Shown here in pieces: positions 10,160 to 20,240 of a DNA stretch of 64,000 nt. The translations under genes and the position numbers were made by a program. Under the pieces are notes generated by a model. The model was not told the origin of the DNA and did no database searches. It was given only the letters and a program-made list of their open reading frames with translations. Each line of letters starts with the position of its first letter. The stretch's first letter is position 1. Where the stretch lies: the NCBI GenBank assembly GCA_902729315.2, contig LR746271.1, forward strand, positions 4,980,001-5,044,000, written 5' to 3'. The DNA comes from Spirodela intermedia (Eukaryota > Streptophyta > Magnoliopsida > Alismatales > Araceae).

Positions 10160-10196
10160 CATTGGGGACAATGTCATTTTTAAGTTGGGGGGAAGT
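10160..10196 (+). promoter_or_regulatory. Internal polypurine-tract-like motif downstream of gag
   Basis: ATTGGGGACAATGTCATT followed by TAAGTTGGGGGGAAG. The same motif recurs in the second copy near 17813-17846. It resembles the polypurine tract at 19059-19071 but lies over 1 kb upstream of the expected 3' LTR position. Confidence 0.5.
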
Positions 10197-10512
10197 ATTC
10201 ATTATTAATTTATGCTGTAGGACGATTAAGAACATGTGTTTGCATTTTATTCAACTTAGAACAGCAACTAAAAAAATAAAAAAAAATCGCCGAATTCGGA
10301 AAAACTGCAACATCTATTTTCTGGTTTTTTATCAGGAACAACAGACTGTAAAAATCGTATAAAATCACATAATTACCCAAAAATTCACGTTAATCAACTG
10401 AAAACCACTTTTCATGCTTTAACACAAATATAAGTCTATTTATCATGAGTTAAGGCTAAAACTATATTATTTACTAATTATTAACTCATGATAATGAAGA
10501 CTTATCAGATAT

Positions 10513-12553
10513 CAAACACTTAAATCTTTAAGCACTCCTTAGAATAACAATCTAGACTTCACTTCTTTTATTTATGTTTTTTTCACTTCTTCACTTATAT
10601 ATATAATTCATAAGATGTTTTAATTATCAATATTTATCTGAGAATAATATTGATCCTATATTTCTCTATTTTCATGGCTTGATTTTTAAAGTTTGTAATG
10701 TATTTCTTCTATTTTGTTTATAGTGGATAAGTAATTTTTCTTGTAGATAAATTTCAATAATAAGAATGAAGTCTCACACCCTCCATGTGTACTCTTCATT
10801 TTCAAGGCTATCGTATTATCCACTTATTTTGAAGCATTTTTTTTCTATAGACAATTTTCGACGATGAGAATGATGTCTCACACCTTCCATATGTACTCTT
10901 TATTTTTAGATTTTTCACATTAAATTTTTTTCTAAATTATGAAATAAGTGATTTCTCTTCACAAGTCCTATAGATTAGGGTGTAAAAGTTTCAATTAAAT
11001 TTAAATGATCAAATAAAATTTCATATCAAGTGAATACTATCCATCAAGATCATGAAGTAAAAATATTTAAAATCAAATTCATGTTATCTATCATGTATCC
11101 ATGTAGTTTTCTAACATTTCATGCTACTAAATCATTCTTCTACTTCAATAATAGTCATCCTAATATCTTTTGATATCAACCAATCTAATTGATTTAATTT
11201 TTCATGCATACAATATGATATAAGAAATTTGTAAATTAAATAATTTCAATAGTTCTATTTTTTGTTTTCAATTTTATTTTCAGCAAGAATGAATTTGTCA
11301 AAAATAAATCAAAACTATCTTCTTTATAGCTGTAATTTTTAAATTTTAGTAATATATGCTTAGGAGATTATAATTTGATGAAAAAGTCTCTAAAATTTCA
11401 AATTTTGGACTGTTTTTTCTGTTTTTTTTGACAATCTGTAAATTATTTTCTATTGTTCTTGATAGAAAACCTAAAAATAGGTGTTATAGTTTTTCTATTT
11501 TTTTTTTTAGTTTCTCTTATAGGTGAGCATGAAAACGAATGCAAACACATGTTCTTAATCATTCTACAACAAAAATTAAGAATTAATACTTCAGCCCCCA
11601 AATTAAAAGTAATATTATCCTTAATGATATAGAAAAATCGAGACAAAATATACAAAAAATATAATTTTCAAGTGAAGTATGCATATATGCAAAGTCAAAT
11701 AGTAAGTGTTTTTTAGAAAGGATAAATTTCAGAAAGACATCACCTCAACTTCGTTTTTAATTTTCTACTTTATCTTACACTACTCTTGTACTTTTATTCA
11801 AAAAAATAAAAATAGAACATAATTAATGAAATAAAAATGATGAGTTACCTCTCATGCAATATTGAATCTAAAGTCTTCAACTAGACAACTCTTAGATCAT
11901 ATAAGATGATCTATTGCCATCAAAATATACTTGTATCTCAAGGTAAGTTTCACGATATTCTTTTTCAGATTTAGAATAAGTTAATGTACTTCATATATAT
12001 ACATTGAGATACTTTTAGCCAAAACAAAATAAAAATTAACAACAATTTTTCATAAATAAGATTTTCATTTTGAAAGAACTTCTCCGCATTTTTTTCTTTT
12101 TTTTAAGGCTCACATTCATCAGTAAATATTTTTTATTAATGCACCATAAAATGTGATCCATAATTCTAACAATTTTTCATCTAAAATGATATATCTAATT
12201 CCTCCACTCACTCATTTCTTAGTGCATTCTTTTATCTACATAATCTTTCCTTGCTCTATTTTATCTTCTCTACATATTTGTTCAATTTGAAAGGAGTGAA
12301 ATATTTCAAATTTAGACTTAATTCTAATAGGATGTGGGTTTTGAAGGATGAAAGAATTGTCTAATTCATTAAAATTCAAATTTTCTCCTAAAAAATTATC
12401 CTTATATTAATATTTATTATTTTTATTTCTCTCCATTAGTTGAATTAGTTCTTTTTCTAGATTTTTATTTCTTGAATTGTGAAATTCTACATCTTCCCAA
12501 GAGCTATCTTTGAATTTTTGTATATGATATGTATCATCATCATCATATTCTTA
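10513..12553 (-). mobile_element. Internal region of the minus-strand gag-only element, with gag remnant
   Basis: Read on the minus strand from 12553 it matches the C-terminal gag region of the intact copy (GATAGCTCTTGGGAAGATG, then the ILDWARANL region in degraded form). It continues through the post-gag motif and the 3' tail up to 10513. The frame carries many stops and frameshifts. The tail holds the duplicated TCTCACACC(C/T)TCCAT block at about 10771-10915. The 5' part of gag, the primer-binding site and the 5' LTR are missing: homology stops at about 12553 and plus-oriented LTR sequence follows. Confidence 0.72.
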
Positions 12554-12555
12554 AA

Positions 12556-12632
12556 AATTCAAAATTTAAAAATTTCTAGTTTCATAAATTTTAAGCTTAT
12601 GTGATTTATTATACAATGATTAGGTCATGTCA
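12556..12632 (+). mobile_element. Terminal 77 bp of a family LTR (plus orientation)
   Basis: It ends GATTTATTATACAATGATTAGG...TCATGTCA at 12632, as does the fragment ending at 4529. The following 20 bp (AACAAAAAAATGCAACATTGG) also resemble those after 4529, so about 95 bp is shared by both borders of the minus-strand element. Confidence 0.65.
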
Positions 12633-12637
12633 TGTAA

Positions 12638-13190
12638 CAAAAAAATGCAACATTGGTGAACTTAGGTCCACATGTTTTCATGAAAGTATTAGGTCTAATT
12701 ATTATTACTCTTATGGGATCATTTAATATGCTAAGGTTCCATTAATGTTCTAAATTAACCACCAAGTCATTCAAAAAGCTTTCAACATAAAAAGGAAATA
12801 TTTTAACTCATAGTTAAAAAATGTAAAATCTTTATGTAGGAAAATAAAAAAACTTAGGTAGTAGACATGCTACGTGCCAACTAAAAACCAATCTTGCCCA
12901 TCTTGGGTCAACCTATTTTCATTGAATATGTTAAGGTTTGATTAATGTTTAAAATGAGCCATCATATGACTTGTAAAACATTCAGCAATAAATGAGATTT
13001 TTTTTAATTCCAAGTGAAAAGAATACATAATCTATATATTTACAAAAATAAAATCTCCCATACCACAAGATACGTGCCCAATAAACAAGCAACCTTGATT
13101 ATCTACAGAGCACATTTTTTCATGAAAGGATTCAATCTAATTAGTATTATTCTTATGTGATTATTTAATATGGGGAGGTTTCAATATCTC
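12638..13190. repeat. Degenerate tandem repeat, period about 200-240 bp, three copies
   Basis: Shared blocks are TACGTGCC(A/C)A...AAC...AACC or GCAAC, followed by (C/A)ATTTTTTCATGAAAG and TTAATATG..AAGGTT. Blocks recur near 12670, 12910 and 13108. Divergence is high, so borders are approximate. No coding potential is seen. Confidence 0.5.
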
Positions 13191-13229
13191 CACCCATTGA
13201 TAGGTGTTAATTTGGTGCTACAACTTTGC

Positions 13230-13870
13230 TTATAATGGGCTTCTATAATGGGCTTAGTGACTAGCATGTCATAGTCAACAGTTTATTATCCAAAAATAGA
13301 ACCCATGATGCAGGCTTTTTGCACGTTAACTTATTTCTTTAATAGGGGCCCACAGTCAAAGAAAAATATTGAACTACAAAGTACCTGAAAAGATTGCACT
13401 GTTGGACTTGTTGTAGCAACTCTTTTCATTATGGTACTATAGAGAGAACAGGGGGGTGAACAATAGAGTAGTATGAGAGAAGAGAGAGAATATAAGATTG
13501 CAACAAATACACCAATAACATTGATCAGTTTTAGATTGTTGATATCCTCACATTTCTACTCTAACCACCCCCCCCTGCCCCCACCTATAATAACTATGAG
13601 TCTTCTTTTATACGAGAAAGGGTCTACCATTTTTATTACTTTAGTAACTTGGCAAAATTCTCATTATTAGTTTGTTTTATTGGATATAGTTGTGGGCCAA
13701 CCTTAATAAAATGGATATAATTATTACTTCATGATGATGAGCTCTTTTTCCTTTAGGTTGGGCCTAAAAGTTACAAGTCATTCATCAATGTTTCCCTCTA
13801 AGACTTTCACATTGTCTTAGAGTGAAATTTTAGAAACTATTGTTAGATAGTCTTCACTTATCCTAGGTGG
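13230..13870 (-). mobile_element. Probable 3' LTR and flank of the outermost antisense gypsy element
   Basis: The block 13403-13437 (GGACTTGTTGTAGCAACTCTT and following) and the GA-rich, CCACCC-rich and ACTTTAGTAACT segments after it recur in the same order at 39463-39720. Together with antisense integrase remnants beginning at 33211 this suggests the two LTRs of one old minus-strand element, now separated by nested insertions. The polypurine tract and exact termini are not resolved. Confidence 0.5.
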
Positions 13871-13875
13871 CATTG

Positions 13876-15620
13876 TGATAAGTCTTCATTATCATAAGTT
13901 AATAATTAGTAAATAATATAGTTTTAGCCTTAACTCATGATAAATATACTTATATTTATGTTGTGTGAAAAGTAGTTTTCAGTTGGTTAATGTGAATTTT
14001 GGTATAATTATATGATTTTATACGAATTTATATGATTTTTATAATCTTACTTTTGAGATAAATAAAGAAAAAGAAATAAAAATAAAAATATAGCAAAATA
14101 TAGGGGGACCCACTGGTCAGTCGGGCCTGCAAGCAAGTCAAAAGCATAGTAAGGGAGGCATCACGAGTTGGGGCTCAAGCGGTTAGGACCGATAGGGGCA
14201 TGTGTGCGCCACTCCCCTTCCACATCACTAGTGGTCAGTCGGCTGTGGGACAAAGAGTGATTGTACACGTACTAGAAAAAGACTTACTTGTAAATGTAAT
14301 AATATTATATATTCACTTGAAACTTTAACACATAAGTGATGTGGGACTAAACCTACATCACACTTTTCCTAGAAATGATTCAATGTTTTGAATACCTTAA
14401 ATACCCCTTATTTATAATAGAGATATATCATGATGACGTCATTTGATAAGAGCATTAGAGTACTTATGTCAATTTTTTTCATATAGGTGGGGGCAACTGA
14501 CGTGGGTTCAAATCCTTTGAGTCAAAACTCATATTTTTTATTTGATTATCGCGACTTTCTTACAGATCACTGGTGAAGGATTAAATCATCAGAATCACTG
14601 GATCATTGACAAAAATCTCATCAATGCGATTCACAAAATATTGTTACTAAAATTGGTAAATAATTCGTGATAAAAAGATCGCAAATCCATTGAGTGAAGC
14701 ATCTCCAATTGATCGACGAACAAGCCATTGTTAGGAAGAGGATGATCCTCCGGGAGACGAGTCGTCACCTCTTGAGAGCATACCGGATGCGATGAAGAGC
14801 CTCTTCTTACTACATGGACCTGACGATGAAGCTCCCTAACATGCGCCCCACCTCCATCCAATTCCTCTCCATCGAGTGACAACTATTAGAGAGCCCCAAA
14901 GTCGCCTTTTTTTCACTCCGCAGGGTGACAGCCACTAGAGATGATTTGATGACCCATTTTATTGATCTCTAGACTTTGCAAGGAGATCTAGAGATTACCA
15001 ATCTCATCCTTGTCCAAAGAGAGCCTTCGAGGCCGTGGACACTACACAATGATCCTCTTGAACATCTAGGATTCTAGTGCATTACTGATGCATTGCCGCT
15101 ATGATACCGAAATTTTGTTTTCCTAGTTTCAACTTAATTTCTGCTTCATTTAGTGATAATTTATGTGATTTAAATTTACTAAGATATATTTTATTTTATT
15201 ATAATTTTTCTACCTTTTACAAATCTTAATTTGATCAATTAAATTATCTGTAATTGCTTACGTAAGAATCGTCAAGTAGAACTCTATTTCTACTTGATTT
15301 ATGTTTGCTAGGCACTGACATTATCCTCACATTCATACCCTTATTTTTATTTTTTGTGAATTTTAAATATATTTAATTTTTATTTTCTCGTATAAAATTT
15401 ATAGAAAATAGTATTCTTTGAGGAAAATGCTGAATAATTACTTGATATTATATTACATTCTTGTGATTGACCTATTAAATTACTATTATTTTAGAAAGTT
15501 TTATTGAATTATAGTTGATATATTTATTTAAAAATATTTCTAAATATTTAAAAATTCATCTTTTCTAGTTTTATAAATTTCAAATTTGTTGATTTACTAT
15601 ACAACGACTAAGTCATGCCA
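13876..15620 (+). mobile_element. 5' LTR of the 13876-33205 element
   Basis: It starts TGATAAGTCTTCATTATCAT and ends AAGTCATGCCA, 1745 bp. It contains the near-perfect inverted repeat at its 5' end, a CpG-derived central block and a GGTTCAAATCC motif at 14505-14515. A tRNA-Asp-type primer-binding site follows after 5 bp. Small open frames inside it are not conserved between copies. Confidence 0.85.
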
Positions 15621-15625
15621 AATTT

Positions 15626-15643
15626 TGATGTCGTTGCTGGGGA
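15626..15643 (+). promoter_or_regulatory. Primer-binding site, tRNA-Asp type, degraded
   Basis: TGATGTCGTTGCTGGGGA differs from the tRNA-Asp 3'-end complement TGGCGCCGTTGCCGGGGA at four positions, all G-to-A or C-to-T. It is 5 bp downstream of the LTR end. This primer type is common among Athila/Tat-like gypsy elements. Confidence 0.8.
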
Positions 15644-15779
15644 TTTATTACATAATACTTAGTATTTTTCTGTTTTTCTCTTAGAGGACACAAAAAAAAT
15701 TAACTCTTATTTTATTTTCTTCTTACTGAATTTTGTTTTTTTTAAAAAAAGAAATCAAGAGAAGTAAGGCAAGGATTGA

Positions 15780-17505
15780 AGCATACTGAAGGAAGGGAGT
15801 TTTTCTCAAAAACCAGGAGAAACTTTACATGAGACATGAAAAAAATTTAAAGATTTACTTAGAAAGTGTCCTCATCATACTATATCCAAGTGGCAGCTCA
15901 ATAGAATTTTTTATGATAGATCATTAGAACAATATAGAAATATGGTTGATTCTATATGTGGAGGAGTTTTTATGGAGAAAACTCCTAATGAGATTTACAG
16001 TCTTTATGAGAATTTAAGTGAAAATTCTAAAGATCATGCTTCTTTTGAATTATATGATAGGGATAAAAAGAGAGGAATTTATGAGTTACATCATGATGAT
16101 GATTCTAATTTAAGAAATGAGGTTAACCAGATTAATCAAAGATTAGAAAAACTTGATTTACTTATTAAGAATATTAGAAAGCCTCCTAACCTTCAATTGA
16201 ATACACATAGTGCTTGTCCTATGTATGGTGCAAATGATCATTTGAAATTTTAATATTATAATTTAGATCAACCATTTCATCTTAGGCAAGAACAAGTACA
16301 GGTACCTCACGATTTTAGTAAAAATAAGGAATATTTTTCTAATTCTTATAATCCTAATTGGGGAAATAATTTTTCATGGAAAAACCTAAATAATATTCAA
16401 AATTCAGAAGCACTTAGATCTAATTTAAAATTTGGATTTCGTCTAAAATAAGAACATAGATTTCAAAAAAATCAGCCCTCTCAAATCTAACCTGATGCTA
16501 TGGAAAATGATGTAGCAAATGAGCCAAATGATACAACAAACTATGAATCAAATGATGTTACACCAAAAACAAATTATAGAGGCTTTTGAGAATAGGAGAT
16601 AAGAGGGTCAATCACCTAGTTAGCCCATAGAAAATTTAAGAAACTATCAAATAGTAGAATTTCAATAAGGAGAGTCTACATGGATAAAGTTAGAAAAAAA
16701 CCCACAAATAAAAATATTAGGACAGTGAATACATTGAGTGAGAATATTTTACCTGATCCCAATTTCTAATTATTAGAAGAAATCGATGAGCCATTAGAAG
16801 TAAATGAGAATATTAAGACTGAAAATATAGTAGTAGGAACTTTGAATAAAATGATTTATTACTCATAATTAATGAATGAATATAGTGAGGATATTGAGGA
16901 GAAAGAGCCCTTAGATGAAGAAATTTTAGTTAATCATAAAAAAATCATTTAAATTTTAGTAGAAGGGAGTAATGACAGAAATAAAGAAAAACATTAGCTC
17001 TAAGATCATCCTTCCATCCTTCAAAACCCACAGCCCATTAGAATTATTTATAAGCTTGAAATATTTTACTCCTTGCAAATTGAAAAAATATGTATGGAAG
17101 ATAAAATGGAGCAGGGGAAGATTATGCAGATAAAAGAACACATTAAGAAATTGGTGAGTGAAAGAATTAGAGATATCAATTTAGATAACAAATTCTAGAT
17201 TGGGTAAGAGCTAATTTGAGAATTATATGGCTTGATTACATTTTATGGTCTATTAATAGAAAGCATTTATTAATGAATGAGAGCCTTACAAAATAAGATA
17301 GAAATGAGGAAAGATTCTTTTCAAAATGGAAATATTATTTTTGAGACAATTTTGTTAATTTTTATTTTTTTTTGGTTAAAAGTATGTCAAGATATATATA
17401 TGAAGTATATAAATTTATGTTAAATCTGAAAAAGAATATCATGAAATTTACCTTGGGATACAAATATATTTTGATGGCCGTAGATCATCTTATATGATCT
17501 AAGAG
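15780..17505 (+). pseudogene. gag: Degraded gag of the 13876-33205 element
   Basis: Collinear with the intact gag at 7347-9851 but with many stops and frameshifts. The longest clean piece is 15942-16253 (MVDSICGGVFMEKTPNEIYS and onwards). Two deletions are visible by comparison: about 550 bp just after 15790, removing the N-terminal third of the capsid, and about 300 bp near 16998 in the acidic C-terminal region. Most substitutions are G-to-A or C-to-T, for example CAA to TAA. No pol coding sequence follows, which agrees with the family being gag-only. Confidence 0.85.
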
Positions 17506-19071
17506 CTATCTAACTAAAGACATTAACTTCAGCACTACATGAGAGGTAACCCATGGTTTTTATTTCATTCTGTTTAATTTTTTTAAAGCTCTATTTTTCT
17601 TAGAATTTCGTAGTACTTGTTTCTATATTTGTTTTTTCAAAAAAGTGTAGGAGGAGGAGTGTAAAATGAAGTGGAAAATTAAAAAAGAAGTTGAGGTGAT
17701 GTCTTTTTGAGCTTTATCATTTATGACAATATTTTTAATACTTAACTTTGCATATATGCATGCTTTACTTGAAAATTATATTTTCTGCTTATTCTATTTC
17801 GATTTTTCTATATCATTGAGGACAATATCATTTTTAAGTTGGGGGATGAAATATTAATTATTAATTTATGCTGTAGGATGATTAAGAACATGTGTTCACA
17901 TTTTATTTTTATTTTTTCATGCTCACTTAGAACAGAAACTAAAAAAATAAAAATAAAATAAAATTTAGAAAAACTACAATATCTATTTTCTAGTTTTCTG
18001 TCAAGAACAACAAACTGTCAAAAACAATAGACAAAAAATAGTCCAAAATTTGAAATTCTAAAGACCATTTTCTCACATTTCAATCCCCTAGACATATATT
18101 ATTTGAAATTCGAAATTGCAACTATAAAGAGGATAGTTATTGTTACTCAAAACATAACTAAAAATAGAAAACAGAATTGTTAGAACTATCTAATTTACAA
18201 ATTTCTTACATCATATTGCATGCATGAAAAATTAAATCAATTAAATTGATTGATACCAAAAGATATTAGAAAGATTATTATTAAGTCAAAAGAATGATCT
18301 AGTAGCATGAAATGTCAAAATACTCCTTGGATACATGATAGATAACATGAATTTTGATTTTACAGATTTTCACTTTATGATCTTGATGGATAATATTTAT
18401 TTGATCTGAAAATTTGATTGATCATTTGAGTTTAATAAAGATTTTTCACCCTTATCTAGAGGACTTGTGAGGAAAAATCACTTATTTTAAAAAAAAAAGA
18501 GAAAGCAATGTGAAAAATCTAGAAACGAAGAGTACATATGGAGGGTGTGAGACATCATTCTCATTGTCAAAAATTATGTATAAAAAACACTTGCTGTAAA
18601 ATAAGTGGATAAAGTGAAAGCCCTGAAAATGAAAAGTACACATAGAGGGTGTGAGACATCATTTTTTTTGTCAAAATTTGTTTATAAGAAAAGCTACTTA
18701 TCCACTATATATATAAAAAAAAGAAGAAGGAAGAAATATAGTGAAAACTTCAAAAATGAAGCCATAAAAAAAGGAAAATATAAGATCAATATTAGTTTTG
18801 GATGAGTATTGATAATTAGAACATCTTGTAAATATATCTATGAGTGAAGAAGTGATAAAGATGTGAATAGAAGTGAAGTCTAGATTGTTGTTCTAAGGAT
18901 TGCTTAAATATTTAAGTGTTTGACATCATTCTTAAATATTTGATATAAGAATCCAAAGTGTCTAAAGGTGCATCATTTCTAATTGTATTGAAATATGATA
19001 TTTGAGATTTGTAAATTTTTATTTTCATAGTTCTATTACTAAGAGACTAACAATGATTTAAGTTGGGGGTG
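17506..19071 (+). mobile_element. 3' tail of the element: internal purine motif, tandem repeat, polypurine tract
   Basis: Non-coding tail with three marks. First, the TTGAGGACAAT...AAGTTGGGGG motif near 17816-17847. Second, a duplicated block of about 105 bp (GAGGGTGTGAGACATCATT at about 18541 and 18646). Third, the polypurine tract TAAGTTGGGGGTG at 19059-19071, directly before the 3' LTR start TGATAAG at 19072. The same organisation is found inverted at 10513-11850. Confidence 0.7.
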
Positions 19072-19109
19072 TGATAAGTCTTCATTATCATGAGTTAATA
19101 ATTAGTAAA

Positions 19110-19716
19110 TGTAACCCTTAAAAGAAGCAAGAGACTCTAAGATAGGCAATTGTTGTTTCAATGAAGTTTATGATGCTTTATTCATCGTTGATCTTTTGAT
19201 CTTGTTGCCCCAACTTAGGACTCCATCACTCTTGATTTGGAGTATTTCCTTTTTTCCATTCATCCTTGTCGATACCTCATCGACTCGCATTTGCAACCCA
19301 ACTCTTCTTTTGACTCTAGATCCACACAAATCTAGGCTTCCTACACCAATGAACCTGCAGCCTAGTTTGTACCTTCACTAATAGATCACTTACCTTTCCA
19401 TGCCATCAGTAAATCTCTTCCCTCTGTCCATTTAATTTGTGTATTTAATATGTTCTCTTGCTCTCTCTCACCCTAGAGACTATGGGATAGTCAATCATAA
19501 TCGTTTGGCTGACCTTAGATCATGATGAGATTTTTTTCTGATGTGCTAAAATCAAGGTATCATATTAGCAATTTTCTTAAACTGTTAGATCCTTTTTTTT
19601 TTCAATTGTGGGAGTTTCTTGATAATTCTGTGATCCATTCATATTCATTTTAATGTTTGGGTAAGTCTACTTAATTTTATACTCTTCATCATATTCTCAT
19701 TTTTTTCTCTAACATC
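19110..19716 (+). mobile_element. 5' LTR of a second gypsy element inserted in the first one's 3' LTR
   Basis: After 39 bp of the first element's 3' LTR the sequence switches to TGTAACCCTTAAAAG. It runs 607 bp to CTCTAACA, and a primer-binding site follows within 5 bp. TG...CA termini and the primer site support an LTR. I found no matching 3' LTR in the window, so its other end is lost or unrecognised. Confidence 0.6.
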
Positions 19717-19721
19717 GTTTG

Positions 19722-19733
19722 TGGTATTAGAGT
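19722..19733 (+). promoter_or_regulatory. Primer-binding site, initiator tRNA-Met type, degraded
   Basis: TGGTATTAGAGT differs from the canonical plant TGGTATCAGAGC by two C-to-T changes and lies directly after the proposed LTR. Confidence 0.7.
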
Positions 19734-19739
19734 GAGGTT

Positions 19740-20240
19740 AGGATACCTTGTCAAGTTACATGAGCCTTTGATTTCAAAAGTGTTAGATCCACATCTGATT
19801 ACACCACTCAAGTCAATTTTATGCCTACCCATTCTAGGAAGTCTTATATTGTTGAGGAAGATCAATCCAACCCTCAAATGGACGAGAAAATTCCTTAAGG
19901 GGCAAAAATTCTTATGAAACAAATGACTATGATGAATCAAAGATTAGAGAGACAAAAATCCAATGAAAATCCTAGATTCCATCCTTCACAGCAAGATAAT
20001 CCTCAAAAAAATAGAAATCATGAGGAAACTATAGACGTTGACCTCTCACATTGGAAGGTCCAGATAGATGTCTTGGGAAGCAACAATGGATAGATATTTT
20101 GGACGCTATAATGCGTCTACAGCTAGAAAAATAAGACGTGTAGACCTTAAGCTGTTGGGATCACCTAAAACTTATTAGAGGAATATTATGGGTTTGCTGG
20201 AATTGAGGAGACAAAAATTGATCAGAACAAAAGAATAAAT
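19740..20240 (+). pseudogene. Gypsy gag N-terminal fragment, truncated
   Basis: Broken frames give a coiled gag leader (MMNQRLERQKSNENPRF) and then a capsid start with RYFGRYNAS, KIRRVDLKLLGSPKTY, a stop, and RNIMGLLELRRQKLI. This is the usual order in gypsy gags. Several stops and frameshifts are present and similarity ends near 20240. It belongs to the element whose LTR is at 19110-19716. Confidence 0.65.

Larger units (their letters stand above)
6416..10507 (-). mobile_element. Nested LTR insertion with inverted internal region (TSD GATAT)
   Basis: The outer ends are those of a minus-oriented family LTR: TGATAAGTCTTCATTATCATG read down from 10507, and ...GAGTCACGTCA ending at 6416. GATAT flanks both sides (6411-6415 and 10508-10512), and the host internal sequence is continuous across the insertion when compared with 18905-18920. 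Inside are LTR positions 1 to about 160 (10507-10350, minus), then about 3.1 kb of family internal region in the opposite orientation (7231-10350, plus, containing the intact gag ORF), then the 3' half of the LTR (7230-6416, minus). Roughly 575 bp of mid-LTR sequence and the primer-binding region are absent. CpG-rich segments are well preserved, suggesting the youngest copy in the window. Confidence 0.8.

Noticed and set aside
14505-14515. tRNA gene suggested by GGTTCAAATCC
   Set aside because: No A box, no acceptor stem pairing and no cloverleaf in the surrounding 100 bp.
14631-14882. Minus-strand frame (83 codons), with similar ones at 30924-31211 and 34303-34761
   Set aside because: All three lie in the same region of the family LTR with different stops in each copy. 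No initiation or selection is evident.
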